From contig JANCIK010000003.1 of the NCBI GenBank assembly GCA_028532985.1, positions 2,986,001 to 3,050,000 of the forward strand: a stretch of 64,000 bases of DNA, read 5' to 3'. Position numbers and translations under genes: made by a program. A model generated the notes under the pieces. That model saw only the letters and a program-made list of their open reading frames with translations, ran no database searches and was not told the DNA's origin. Each line of letters begins with the position of its first letter. Position 1 is the first letter of the stretch. This DNA comes from Stropharia rugosoannulata (lineage: Eukaryota > Basidiomycota > Agaricomycetes > Agaricales > Strophariaceae). Shown here piece by piece: positions 1 to 11,630 of this stretch.

Positions 1-1389
1 AGCCGAAGTCATGGACCAGACAATTACGTGGCTTGTTCCTTATCAGTTCACGCAAAGTGTGCGTTGGCCTATTTTTTTATTTATTAAAAAATTGTCATAT
101 TTTTATCACAACTCTGCAGATACCAGCCGATGTCGACGTCCGCGTCATGCTCACTTTCCTCGAACTGTATCAAACACTTCTGAGCTTCGTCTTCTTCAAA
201 TTGTATACCGATGTTGGACTTGTGTACCCACCTCCCCTTGATATTAAGAAAGACGAAGACGGCGCCGGTGTCAACGCCCTCTCTCTTCAAGACGCTTCGC
301 GCGAATCGGCAGCCCAACCCAAGACGACTGCTACAACGGCTGATGGCAAATCTGTTACCGGAAAGTTGGTGCGACAAACAATCAAAAGCATTAATGCGCA
401 GTCAACAGATTCCGCGGATGTGGATATGACCCCCGAAGTCGTCGAACCTGAAGCGGAAGAGGAATTCGTCCCCCATCCGTCAACTTCGGACAAAAACGTG
501 AACGTAAACCTCCCTACTCTTCAAACTCTGTCAACCTTGCCGCAAACCCTCACCACCAACCTATTTTCACCTTATACTTTCTTTCTTTCAAGAGAAACAC
601 CGCGGGGTGTCTTTGAATTTATCATCAGGGCCTTCGGAGGCCGGATTGGCTGGCCCGCATCGTCTGGCAGCGGTTCTCCCTTTGATGAAAGCGATCCTAG
701 CATAACGCATGTTATCATCGATCGTCCTGCTGTTGAGAAGCAGGAAACGCCGGAACAGCGTGAACTTCGTCTGCGAAGAAAGTACATCCAACCCCAGTGG
801 ATTGTGGATTGCATTAACGCAGGTAAAATACTCCTTGAGGAGCCGTATGCTCAGGGAAAGACTCTGCCTCCTCATCTCAGTCCATTTGGCGAATATGAAG
901 GTGCATACAACCCTGCTCAGGCAGAGATCGAAGGCGAGGAAGCGGAAGAGGACGAGGAAGAGGAAGAAGAGGAAGCTGTGGACGAGGACGCAGACATGGA
1001 GGTACCCGAACAAGAAAAGAAGGCTAATCTCGATAGCGTTATTGCTGCGGCGTCTGTTGAGGACCCTGCATCACTCCGGGCAGCGGAGCTTGCAGCTGAA
1101 GCAGCGGGCGTTGACTTTGGTGAATTTGAGGCAAAGGTCAAGAAGGCCGCCAAGAAGCAAGCGAAGGTCACCGGAGGAGACGCTGAGAATGCTGAGCAAG
1201 ATATGAACAAGATGATGATGAGCAACAAACAACGAAAACTATATGAAAAGATGAAGTATAGCAACAAAAAGAAGGACTCGGAGGTAAGTGCCCGATGTGC
1301 TGTGTTATGCACAGCAGCAGCTCACCCGACACTTGCAGCGCGCCGAGCTGGAGAGACGGAAAAAGGAGCTCAAAAAGCAGAAGAAGTAA
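1..1389 (+). CDS. NOP7: Pescadillo homolog (NOP7/PES1), 3' part
   Basis: C-terminal portion of Pescadillo, the PeBoW/Nop7 complex subunit that acts in the nucleolus in pre-60S ribosome assembly; the gene starts before the window. Exons read as 1-58, 120-1283 and 1339-1389, with introns starting GTGCGT and GTAAGT. The first exon and start of the second give the family signature LVPYQFTQ then VRVMLTFLELYQTLL and FFKLYTD. A BRCT domain follows around 590-900 (RAFGGRIGWPA, WIVDCINAGKILLEEPYA). Next come a long Glu/Asp tract near 920-1010 and a Lys-rich coiled tail (RKLYEKMKYSNKKK) ending KKQKK, all typical of the family. The short last exon restores the basic tail; reading through the last intron would add an unrelated extension. 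Identity is secure; only the N-terminus is missing. Confidence 0.96.
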
Positions 1390-1738
1390 ACATAGACGCT
1401 GTGGTTTCTTCTAGTTTCCCGCACCGCTGGAGTATGTTTTTGTCTTTCTGTACGCATGTAAACGCACGGCAGTACCTTAGTTTATATAATATGGATTTGC
1501 GAGTGTCACGTGGGAGTGCTTATGATGAAAGTAGTGCCGAGCCTCTGCCTCCTTGTTTCCCAAGTCCGATCTTACGAGTTGTGCGTACTACGAACGTCGA
1601 CGACGGAATGTCTTGCAGTCGCCTGCGTTGCCCTCTTCGTCTCCACTAGATCACCCATGCCAGGCTGCACCCATTGCGCACCCACCGCATCGTTGATCCA
1701 CGTTAAAGCGGACTCCGGTCTCGCCACCCTGCAATACT
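1390..1738. other. Intergenic between NOP7 and the Sec7-PH gene
   Basis: About 350 bases that hold the 3' UTR of NOP7 and the promoter/5' UTR of the next gene. I see no conserved coding signal; the open frame that runs through it is only read-through past the last NOP7 intron. Confidence 0.6.
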
Positions 1739-4700
1739 ATGCAATTTCGTTCTCGCACTCTCTCGGACAACCCCAGCGGCCACCAGCCCGAGCAGCGCCC
1801 CCAACCAGGCTATTCAGATAATGCCAAATCCACGCTGCTTTTTGCGGAAACGACGACGATACGCACCGAACTCGTAACCACCTCAACCACTGAAACAGCT
1901 GCTCATCTCTTCTCGTCGCCGCCCGCGCGCAAGCGCGCTGCCCCACCCTCCTCCCTTCTCCTGCTAGAGTCTCCGGACAGACCTTCGCCTCGGCTGCTGC
2001 GCGACCCTAAATCGATGCCCTCTTTACCACTCCTGAACAAGGCGCTTCCCCCTACCCCGCCTGACGATGTACAGCAGCCTAGATTGAGACTGGTCGACGA
2101 TTCTGTGCCCACGACAAACTCGTCCGCACCGCGGGCGGGATCGCAGACTGAATCATTTTTTGTTCGGCCACGTAAGAGCAGCACCGGACTGCAGACCGCG
2201 GTTGCCCTTGCTCAAGCAGCACTGGGAATAGGGCTACCCCACGCATCAACATCACTATCCAAGGATGCGAATGTAACACCATTCAAAGCGAATGCATCTC
2301 CGATACCATCGCCTATGCCCTCACCATCTAGTGTGCGGCGGGTGAAAAGCTCACAACGAATGCCTTCACGACATGTATCAGATACGCACGAGGTAGCAAA
2401 TGCTGAGCAGATGCCTGGACGCCGCAATCGGGGACTGTCGTTCACAACGACCTCATTTCTTAACCTCATGGGTACCGAGGGCAAAGGGAAAGCGAAGGAA
2501 GCGCAACCAGGCCCATCTTCTCCCAAACAGCCCGCGCCATCCCTGTCGCGCAAGTCATCATTCTGGTCCAGGAAGAAAAACCCAGAATTAGATGAACTTG
2601 TTGTGTCTCCTACACAGGAATTGACGACTCCAAGTTTCAAAATTCCTCCAGTACATCATCTTACGCCTTTGGATATGTCTGAATTTTCTATTCCTTCGTT
2701 ATCTTCCTCTGGAGCAAGCACATTCGCATCTGAGATGATCAACGTCTCATCCACAGACAGTCGTCTGTCACGTTCGTACAACTCTTCCCCTGAGTTATAT
2801 GCTGATCAGATAGTCTTCCCTCGAAATAGCCAAAGTCGCATCTCCAGCGACCGGCCAGCAACTGCAGATTCATCCACGTCTGCTAGACTCCGCACACTGA
2901 CGAACCCACCCCTTCTCCATCGACTTTCCATGGGCTTCTTCGCTCCCTCTGAACCGTCCCCTTTGTTGAGCTCGCGACCTAACAGTGCACATCATTCAAC
3001 TGTTACATCGCCACATTCTTTTACTCCGAAACGTGAAACGCGGTCGCCTATCCCGAAACCTCTTGGGGAAAACGAACATCCGGAAGTCTATCTAAATCGC
3101 CTCAAGTCAGCAGTCGGTAAAGCTGAGGTTGCAGGTATTCTAGCTTCTAGGTAATGCACAAACAGCCAACTATATTTTATATTTAATTGACGCCTACTTT
3201 TAGTTCAGATTCTTTCTACTCTCAGGCGCTTCGAATATATATCAAACAGTTCGATTTTCACGATATTCCACTTGACGTTGCATTACGAAAATTACTTATG
3301 GAAGTTGGTCTTCCTCGCGAAACCCAACAGATTGACAGAGTTATGGAAGCCTTTGCTGCACGATATGTGTACTGTAACCCTAATATTTTCATGTCGGAAG
3401 GTTCGTTTTGTGCTATACATACTGCATTGTACGCTGATATCTCTCAAGATCATCCATACATTTTGGCATTTAGTTTGATTATGCTACACACCGATGCTTT
3501 TAATCCTTCAAATAAGCGGAAGATGAGTAAAGCCGACTATATTAAAAACACTAAACTTCCCGGTGTACCCAATGAAGTACTTGATGTGAATCATTTCTAT
3601 TTGTACTATCCGCACTTGCTCACCTGTTTCTCCGCAGTACTTTTTTGACAATATCGTTTTTGCTCCTTTCATCTTCATCGAGGATCCCGTGGAATTTAAT
3701 GGGCAATCAGGATTGAATGACACCATTCGGGCATCAACTGTCAATACCCCAGTGTCAGCGTTACCGAGTTCTAGCGGGCCCGGTCCTTTCAAAATAGGAA
3801 ACAAAGTCGATCCTTATTATCTTATTACAAATGTGAGTTTGTAGTGATAATCATCTAAGCTAATATTGACATTATCATCTTAGAACTTGCTGGAGCCCTT
3901 ACGTGTCGATGTCGGCGCGTCTGTGTCGCTGGATAATCCCTTTTCTTTCGAGGGTACTAACGGCCCTTGGGATGAGCAGGAGCTGCATGAAGCGTTTTTA
4001 ACAGCGAATGTCATTCATGTTGCAATTCCCTCTGCTCAAAAGACAATTCCAATATTCGGCGTCGGGACTGCAGGACATCCCCAGGTGGTTTCTGATGACC
4101 CGCTTTCGAATAATAGCGCCAAGTCCGAGATATGGAACTTGAGAATAACAAAGGCTGGTCTACTCAATCGTAAGGACGACATACTCGAAGGCGGGAAAAA
4201 GTCGCCTAATCGCAAGTGGAAACCCTGGAGCGTAGTCTTGACTGGATCGCAGCTATTATTTTTCCGTGATCCTACGTGGGCGGCGTCCTTAAATCAAAAT
4301 GCGGACTCCGCAGCTGAACACAATATGGACCTTCGCAATGTTTTACGACCAGACGAGTCTTTCTCGTTGAAGGATGCTATAGTAGTGTATGACCGTTCAT
4401 ACACGAAGGTGCGTAGTTGTACTCATTCATCTATTAAATTAAAAATTCATTGCAAAACCAGTACAAACATACCATGAGATTTGTACTTCCCGATGGTCGT
4501 CAGATACTGCTACAAGCACCTAACGATGCAGAACTCAATTCATGGATGGCAAGGATAAATTACGCGAGTGCCTTCAAGTCAGCTGGTATCCGAATGCGAC
4601 CCCCTGGCTTATCAGGAGAAGATGTGCTCTTGACAGGCGTCGCAGCAGCCACTTCTCATTTACACGATCTCCAGCAACATTTTGATCAAAGGAGGCGTAA

Positions 4701-5844
4701 ATCGTGGGACTCTCATATCGCGCAAGATTTAATGGGCATGTTGGCACATCCTAATCACAGCAAGTCCCAACTCAAACCAACGCCGACGTCAAAGAGAACC
4801 TCAGAGTTTGATATGGACGTACCCGTGGCTCCAGAAATTGATGGAGCTGAACAGTTCAAGGCGACTTTCGACCAGGTCAAGGCGGATCTGGCCGCAAGTT
4901 CGTGGTCATCATTAGATGATGCACCTTGGCTTTCACAGGAAGAAGATGCTGAAAATAACATCTCAGAGTCTCCGCCGACGTCTCCAGGTTCCTCTATCAG
5001 CAACCTTTCTCACCTGCCGTCACGGTCTCAAGCAATTCAATCTAAGATACGCCATATCACCTCCAGGCTTCATGCATCGCAAGCTCAATACGATGCCGAC
5101 ATGCGATACATTCGCAACATCGCCATACTCACGCCGTTCCAGAAATCTACTCGGGCGCGGCTCTTCACAGCAGTACAGAATGTAGCGAAGCGCATTAATC
5201 TTGTCCGCCTGGAGAGGGAAAGATTACATTGCCATCGTCACGTACTTGCATGTGACCTTGCCTCGGAGGACCGGTCCTGGGTCCAGTCCAAGCAGATTGC
5301 CTTGCGCGCGGCGAAGGAGACGCTGCAGAGCAAGTATTCGCACAGCTTACCTACGATGACGCTATCCTTTCAGGACGACCCCGCAGGTGATTCGTGCGGC
5401 CTCACGTCACCCCGCCTGCCGACACCAGAATCGACGACGTGCGAGTCGTTTCATTCCGCGCAGGAGTTTGGCTCCGCCGAGGACGTTACCTTCCATTCAT
5501 TCGCGTCTGACCTGGGGGAGAACGAGCACCTGCGCGCTTCTGCTTCGGTACCGCTGCTCAGTGGCCAGCACCAGCGCCAGTACATGCACCAGAAGCAGAA
5601 GCAGAGTCAGGAACAGCTGCAGCTGCGGAGCTCGCTTAACTCGTCGCTGAATTCGGCGTCTGGGAGGGCGTCGTCTTCTTTTGACCAGGTGGAAGATCAG
5701 CGCTCAGAGAGTGGGAGGTGCGATCTGACGACACAGATCGAAGATGAGGAGGCAGAGGAGTGGAATCGGACAAAGTGTGCGCAGCGCGTGTCGCTCATTC
5801 ATGTGCCCTCGAGCATCATGCTGGCGAGGCTGCGCGGGTGTTAA
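1739..5844 (+). CDS. Sec7-PH ARF guanine-nucleotide exchange factor (SYT1-like)
   Basis: Predicted exchange factor that loads GTP on ARF-family GTPases at Golgi/endosomal or plasma membranes. Exons: 1739-3150, 3204-3585, 3638-3832, 3884-4408 and 4462-5844, giving about 1298 residues. The first ~430 residues are Ser/Pro-rich and disordered. The Sec7 domain spans roughly residues 430-640: LPRETQQIDRVMEAFAARY carries the catalytic glutamate (in PRET), followed by LIMLHTDAFNPSNKRKM and YFFDNIVFAPFIFIEDP. A PH domain lies at about 745-890 (NRKWKPWSVVLTGSQLLFFR ... MRFVLPDGRQILLQAPN). A helical region (QSKIRHITSRLHASQAQYDAD) and a low-complexity tail follow. Domain order and the ETQQIDRV motif resemble yeast Syt1 more than the larger BIG/GBF classes. 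The start codon is the first in-frame ATG of this open frame; an upstream non-coding exon cannot be excluded. Confidence 0.9.
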
Positions 5845-6894
5845 TTATCTTCTTTTTCTTTTACTTCGGTTGTTATGTTTTATGCGATTCTTTCTTTCTC
5901 TAACTTATATCTATATCTTTTATCCGTTCAGTGGAATCATCATGCATACATTCACTAATTCTATAGGACATCTACTCATTTGCTAATCGTTGTATTTTTC
6001 TGCCTACCGCGTTATCATCTGTATTTTGGGAATCCAACAATATTAAACATAAACATGCATACCTAATTTTTTGCAAAGGTGGTGCTAGGCATGACTAGGT
6101 TCTTCCGACTGATTGCAAGCGGAATGTTAATGAACGCCATATTCTCTGTACTTGAAAAGCGTGTGCCGCAGCCCACTATCTACTTTATTTTAAACCTGGA
6201 CGTGGATTGTTCAACTGGTTATGCTCCCCCCCCCCAAAAAAAAACACGATTTAACAATGCACCGATTGTAAAGTCTTCTTTTAAGTACGCAACTCGACGC
6301 GATGGAAGTAGGCAAATTAAGGTGAAAGTGTGTACCACTAATATCATGGTATTGTATTATACAACGACTGGAAAGAAGATGTAATGTAATGTACTGTAGA
6401 TATCAGCACAAAAATAGCCGATACTAGGGTCACCGACAGCCACAAACATCGGAAAACATGAAAAAATCAATTATTTTAAAGGAAGCAAGCAGAAGAGGAA
6501 CGTATACAGAGCTTACGCCGAAATCTACAAGATTATGGAGCAAACTGATAGTTTCGGCCTCCTGGCTTGGAAAGGGTCTCCTCTCCAAGAAATCTCGCTT
6601 CTCTCGCAATAAGCACGTATACTTATTTTTTGCGATAGGTTCTTCCAGAAGTGACGGAAAGGTTGCGTTATGCTGTCCGAAGTGGATGACAGGTGTAGTT
6701 CAGTACAAATTGAGAGTGATATTGTATCGTGCATAGATCTGAAGGAAGTGTATGTGTGTGCTCTTGCGCGTATAGAGCTGGGTGCGGAGAAAGATAAGGT
6801 GCATGCACCAAAAACCTGCAAGGCATGGTATGGCGGGCAGGTCGCACGCAGGTATAAAGTTTTTGTATGAGAATGCGTGGGCTCCATGGAGATC
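5845..6894. other. Tail-to-tail intergenic region, no gene seen
   Basis: About 1 kb between the stop of the Sec7-PH gene and the stop of RPB8 on the other strand. It is AT-rich and should contain two 3' UTRs. Short open frames are present on both strands but none has family motifs, plausible splice sites or a protein-like composition. It includes the C/A homopolymer listed separately. Confidence 0.6.
6226..6244. repeat. C10-A9 homopolymer junction
   Basis: Ten consecutive C followed by nine A in an AT-rich intergenic stretch. Such runs are prone to replication slippage and to sequencing/assembly length errors, so the exact copy number is uncertain. Confidence 0.9.
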
Positions 6895-7544
6895 TTACTT
6901 CCGCATGAGGAGGTAGATGGGGTCACCCAGAACAATACTTGTCATGTGTCTGAACGACCCCGTCAGAGACATGAGTAGACCGCCGAACGAGATGTACGCC
7001 GTCCTGGAACGAAGTCAGAGTTGAAAGCAGGGAGTCAGGTATGCAAAGAAGGGGCTTACACTATCTCGCCAGATCCTGCATCGAACTTGTAGATCTGGTG
7101 GGAATGAGCATTCGCAAGCGCGTGAGTAATCACTGGCCAGGACATGAATTGGAAAGACGCACCTTTCCGTACATGACGTAGTCGTACTCGTCGTCGAGCC
7201 CTCTGTTACCCTTGCCGTCGGGGCGCCAGACGTCCCGCTCTGCGTCCTCGTCGGCACCAGCAGTTGCGGGCTGCGCGCTCCGGGCGAGCGACGAGGCGAG
7301 CGCGAGCGCAAAGTTCTGGTCCTTCTGCAGCGGGAAGAGCTCGACGTTGTAGTCGAGCGTCAGGTCCATGTCGTAGTTCTTCGAGTGCGCATACAAGCGG
7401 GACACTGAGGGGAATAGCACTATGAAGAGAGGGCTAAAGCTAGAAGAGCCGGCGCGCACCTCGGTCGAACTTTTTACCCTCCTTGTCGATGGCATTGATA
7501 GTGAAGATGTCGTCAAAGACGATGCTGGAGACGGCGGCGGCCAT
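6895..7544 (-). CDS. RPB8: DNA-directed RNA polymerase subunit RPABC3 (Rpb8)
   Basis: Shared small subunit of RNA polymerases I, II and III in the nucleus, an OB-fold-like protein packed on the polymerase core. Four exons on the minus strand, 7544-7460, 7404-7163, 7094-7060 and 7003-6895, encode about 156 residues, close to the family length. The protein opens with FDDIFTINAIDKEGKKFDRV, continues with SRLYAHSKNYDMDLTLDYNVE, then YDYVMYGK in the middle, and ends SFGGLLMSLTGSF ... DPIYLLMRK, the standard Rpb8 C-terminus. Exon 3 is only 35 nt. The gene lies head-to-head with the alpha/beta-hydrolase-like gene, separated by 147 bases. Confidence 0.95.
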
Positions 7545-7691
7545 GGCAGTCGATGAAGAAAAGGAGAAATGTTTGACTACGCGGGCCGAGTGCCGAGCGG
7601 CTGCCGGAGATTCCCACAGGCCAGTGAGAAAGTTGAGAACGCGGGGCGCGTCGCGTCACAAGTTGGTTTCTTTCCACAATCCATCCACCAC
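7545..7691. promoter_or_regulatory. Divergent (shared) promoter of RPB8 and hydrolase-like gene
   Basis: Only 147 bases separate the two opposite start codons, so both 5' UTRs and core promoters must fit here. No clear TATA box is visible. The bidirectional arrangement is inferred from gene positions. Confidence 0.6.
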
Positions 7692-8488
7692 ATGCACTCT
7701 ATTTTCCGGCGCTACTGGCGCGGGCTTCCCAAGCTGTCTGCTTCGCAGCGCACGGGCGTGCGGCTAGCGTCTTCTTCCTTTCTCCTGCGTGTGCCTGCAG
7801 CGAGTGCGCCGCGCGAAGTCCCGACGCCGCTGCTGTTCGTTTCTGCGGGAGCCTGGGACACAGAATCCACGGCGGGGTGATAATCAACTGCATACTGTCA
7901 GGCGCTTTGATCGTCCTCTGACTGCTTCGTCTAGAATGGGCTTCCTCGCCGGCATGTTTGCAGAGAAGGGCTTCACATGCATCCAGGCAGACCTGGCTAT
8001 TTCCGACGACGCTATGCGCGATTCTGCATCTATGATGCGGGCGTACGAATCTGGTAACACGCTATGCTCACTGTTCTATGCGTTACGTTGAATAAGTGTC
8101 TACTTCTACTCAAGAACTGGTGTCCACTGTCAGACGCACGATGATCCCGTTCCCGCCCGTGCTCGTCGCGCGCGCATCTGCGTGCCTCATTGCTGAAGCA
8201 TATATTTCGTCAAACGCCGCGTCTGGCATGGTGCTCATATCGCCTCCGGAATCAAATAAATCGCTAAGCGACGGGGCCGCGCTTCCTACGCCTCTGGATG
8301 AGTTCAACTACGAGCCTCGGTTCCCCATCGCGGTGTTGGCGAAGCCGGAGGAGGCAGAGCGCCTGCGCGCGAGGAATCGAATCTGCCAGGTTGAGAACGA
8401 GAACGTCGACGTTGTCGCGGTTGACGGTTTGGCCGACAGCGCAGTCTTCCGCGAGCTCGAGCTGTGGCTCGACAAGCTGGGCATCTAG
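7692..8488 (+). CDS. Small alpha/beta-hydrolase-like protein, possibly mitochondrial
   Basis: Uncharacterised protein of about 225 residues. Exons 7692-7876, 7935-8053 and 8115-8488 keep frame; the first intron has a CTGAC branch point close to its TAG acceptor. The N-terminus (MHSIFRRYWRGLPKL ... RLASSSFLLR) is basic, Ser-rich and free of acids, as in mitochondrial presequences. PLLFVSAGAWDTE, GFLAGMFAEKGFTCIQADLA and PPVLVARASACLIAEAYI line up with the beta3, helix A and nucleophile-elbow regions of alpha/beta hydrolases. Where GxSxG would be expected the sequence is ARASA, so the elbow is altered, although a serine is kept. PRFPIAVLAKPEE and the C-terminal helix ELELWLDKLGI complete the fold. 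Function unknown; family assignment is by pattern and moderate. Confidence 0.7.
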
Positions 8489-8941
8489 GTTTTTCCCGCG
8501 TCTAGTGTGAGTTATAGATAGCTGTATCCTGGAGTTTATGTTGTTGCTATTATTTGCCTATGGCTGACACCGCTAAAGGCTGCTGTATAGAATCACCCGA
8601 AGGCCGGGATCGTCGTTTTCGCAGCATGCCGTTCCGAACTTGGGTTATAGCGGCAGCGATAAGTGAGTTTGTGTGCGAAAGCCCGAGAAGTCGATTGGCA
8701 AGATTGGCAAGTCTCCGCGTAGAGAGCGGTTAGAAGAATGATAGAGCAGGCCGATACGAGCACTGGGTCTTTGTGCGTAGATGGGTTATGTAATGGTGAC
8801 GTTGGATCGGTGGCGGTGTGAGAGGGCTCCAGGGTCTTGGCATCCGTGAAGCGCCGTGGCGGCCATCGGTGTGCCTTTCCTTCACTCTTATAAGTCGCAT
8901 TCCAGCCTCTGCATTGCTGCACATCCTCCCGCTGCTCCTGC
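8489..8941. other. Intergenic before the PIN-like transporter
   Basis: About 450 bases with the 3' UTR of the hydrolase-like gene and the promoter of the transporter gene. Both genes point the same way. Open frames here show no recognisable protein. Confidence 0.5.
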
Positions 8942-11027
8942 ATGGCCGTCGGTACCCGCGCTGACAACGACACGCCCTTTGGCGATCTCCTGCTCGCGGT
9001 TTTCAACGTACGCCGTTCCGCGCCCGAACAACCGATCCGCGCTTATTTCTATTTCTATCCCTGCAGTCCATTCTCCAGGTCTTCATCCTCTGCTCGGCGG
9101 GTTATATCCTAGCACGACAGGGAATCCTCGACAAGCGCACACAAAAGGTACGCTTGCTGCAGCCTTATCGAAAATTTCACTGACGGCCCGCAGCAAATCA
9201 ACCGGCTCAATGTTTCCCTCTTCACACCGGCGCTGCTCTTCTCAAAGGTCGCTTTCTACCTCACCCCTGGTCCGTACACCTGCCACTGTGGTCGACTGCA
9301 TTCTGATGTTCTTCTGCAGAAAAACTCAAGGAATTGTGGATTATTCCGATATGGTTCACCATCGTTACCCTCTCCTCAATGGCTGTCGGAAGTGTGTTGG
9401 GCTGGCTCTTTGGCCTGCGTCGGTCGCAAGGGTATGTCCCTCTGGCACTACCGGTGTACACAGCTCACAGTCTGCAGGAGTTTCGTAATGGCCGCAGCCA
9501 TGTTCATGAACTCTAACGCACTTCCCATTGCCTTGATGCAGAGCCTCGTGGTCTCCGTTCCCGACCTCGCCTGGGGTTCAGATGATAACAAGAACGCGAT
9601 GCTGGGCCGCGCACTCACTTATCTAACAATGTACAGCACACTTGGTATGGTTGTACGTCCTGATTCAGCTTTCCTAATCTACTTTTCCTTGTTATCGGAA
9701 TATTTATACATGTTTCCCTTGTAGGTTCGATATAGCTACGGCGTAAGCCTGCTATCGCGTGCCGATGACGAAGCTACGGAAAACGTCATTTCTGAGCACG
9801 ATGTTGATGAACGCACGCCTCTTCTCAGATCATCACGAGGTCCTATCGAGTCTTCGGAAAATCAGTTGCACCGCTCGCATCCGTCGTCGTCGACCATTGC
9901 TGCCCTTGCGGGTGCTCAAAAATCAGCCACGCCGTCCAGTCCATCGTTGACCAACAGCGGCGATAGCTCTCCACGCTTCACAAGCTCGCCGAAACCTGTC
10001 GCCAACTACGTACCACCGGATCCCACGAGCTTGACCGACGAACTACGCCGCGAAGCCCAAAGACCCGTCCCGACGCGCAAAAACACGACGTTCTATAATT
10101 CGTTCCCTAATTCCCCCAACGACAGTAGACCGGAGCTCTCTAAGTGGGATGAGTCCAGCTCAGATGAGGACGAGGACGCGAATAACGACGAGACGCGTCA
10201 GGATTTGGAGAACGCCAATGGGCTTCCAACGCACACACGCGCGCGCCGACAGTCGCGCGCCCACTCACCCGCGCACCGCTTCTTGCATCGCATCACGCGC
10301 CGCGCATACGCCGTCTGGGTCGCCTTCGTCACCTTCATGACCGTGCCACTCTGGGCCGCGCTCGCGTCGCTTTTCGTCGCGTGCTTCGAGCCCGTCAAGC
10401 ACGCGCTCGAGGTGCACATGTCCCCGCTCAACGACGCTATCAACGTCGCGGGTAAGTGCGCCGTGCCGCTCACGCTTGTTGTACTCGGAGCGTACTTCTA
10501 CGCACCCCAGCCGGAAGCAGAAAGCAGACCGGATCGTGGCGAGTTGCCGCACCGCAAGAAGACTGCGAACCTGACGTGGTTGCAGAGTTTGCGCCGCGTT
10601 GTGCGCGCGTCGATGAGCCGCGGGGACGCGCGGCCTGCGGCGCCGTCCGGGCCGCCGAAGGAGTCGACAACGGTCGCGCTTGCCGTCGCGGCGCGCATGC
10701 TGATCACGCCGGCGGTGCTCCTCCCGCTCATCATGCTCGCGACGACGAGCGACTGGCACGCTGTGTTCGAAGAGTGAGTCCTGTCCTTTCTAAGTTTGAT
10801 AATGTTACTGATGTTTTGCGCTCATGTGCAGCCCGGTGTTCGTCGTGGTCAACACGATCTTGCTGTGCTCGCCGCCCGCGCTGACGCTGGCACAGATCAC
10901 GGCGGCGGTGTCGGGCGACGCTTTCGAGAGACTTATCAGCCGCACGATATTCTGGAGCTACTGCATCATGACGCCGCCCGTCACAATCGGATGTGTGCTT
11001 CTCGGGCTGTGGCTTGCCAAGACATAG
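8942..11027 (+). CDS. PIN-like auxin efflux carrier family membrane protein
   Basis: Membrane transport protein of the auxin efflux carrier (AEC, PF03547) family, related to the yeast ER proteins Ecm3/YNL095C and YBR287W; substrate unknown. Seven exons: 8942-9007, 9067-9147, 9194-9269, 9320-9431, 9478-9652, 9725-10773 and 10832-11027, about 584 residues. N-terminal helices include SILQVFILCSAGYILARQGI and LWIIPIWFTIVTLSSMAVGS. The conserved NxxxLPIALM-type motif reads NSNALPIALMQSL. A long, acidic, Ser-rich cytosolic loop (about residues 190-360) separates the two membrane halves, as in other fungal members. C-terminal helices contain GKCAVPLTLVVLGAYFYAP and end FWSYCIMTPPVTIGCVLLGL. The start is a short ATG exon before a canonical GTACGC intron. 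Confidence 0.88.
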
Positions 11028-11630
11028 GCTGTGCAATGTGCAGAGCCTATACCTCTGGCACCTGGCTTCTGAACGACGCCGTCGTCTTCGTTTATGTAGC
11101 CAGGTGCTAGTTACGCTCCATCTAAATTATGTGCACCTCATATCTGCCGGACATTGGTACCCTGGCGTTTCCCCAGTGCTCCTTGTTTCGCATCCTTTCA
11201 TTGACGTCTCTTCATATCCACGTCTCCTTGCATTATCCATGGCTCCGGTTCTGTGCATATGTCTCGTATCAACTTCAAGTAACCATCTGCTCCATATCCT
11301 CCATATATCACACATTACCTAGATATACTCACTTTGAGCCTGACACGAACAATCTGCGCCTCTTCGCATCGAGCATCTAACGCACTTCATGTAATTTTTT
11401 CACGATGAACTGAAGTTCTACTAATCTATATGCTGCACCTGCATCGAAGAAATAAATGAAAGAAAGCAATAATGATATTTTAGAATACAAATATGCTGAT
11501 TAGAGGTGATGTATACAGCATTTTTCATGCCTAATGTCTTTTAAGAGGGTAGGGTATCGTTCATGTGTAGCGTGTCGTGTAGGGGTGTTGCGAGGAAACA
11601 CATGCATGGGAGCATGTACAAAGGCTCGTG
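11028..11630. other. Tail-to-tail intergenic region
   Basis: About 600 bases between the transporter stop and the MMM1 stop on the opposite strand, AT-rich, presumably two 3' UTRs. No supported gene. Confidence 0.55.

Noticed and set aside
1284..1649. Read-through extension of NOP7 past 1283
   Set aside because: A GTAAGT intron followed by a basic exon ending KKQKK-stop matches the family tail; the read-through residues do not.
7877..7901. A 25-base intron in the hydrolase-like gene
   Set aside because: It would keep frame but is shorter than credible spliceosomal introns; using the TAG at 7932-7934 gives a 58-base intron with a CTGAC branch point and also keeps frame.
8593..9006. Minus-strand open frame upstream of the PIN-like gene
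   Set aside because: No motif, overlaps the promoter and first exon of the transporter on the other strand.
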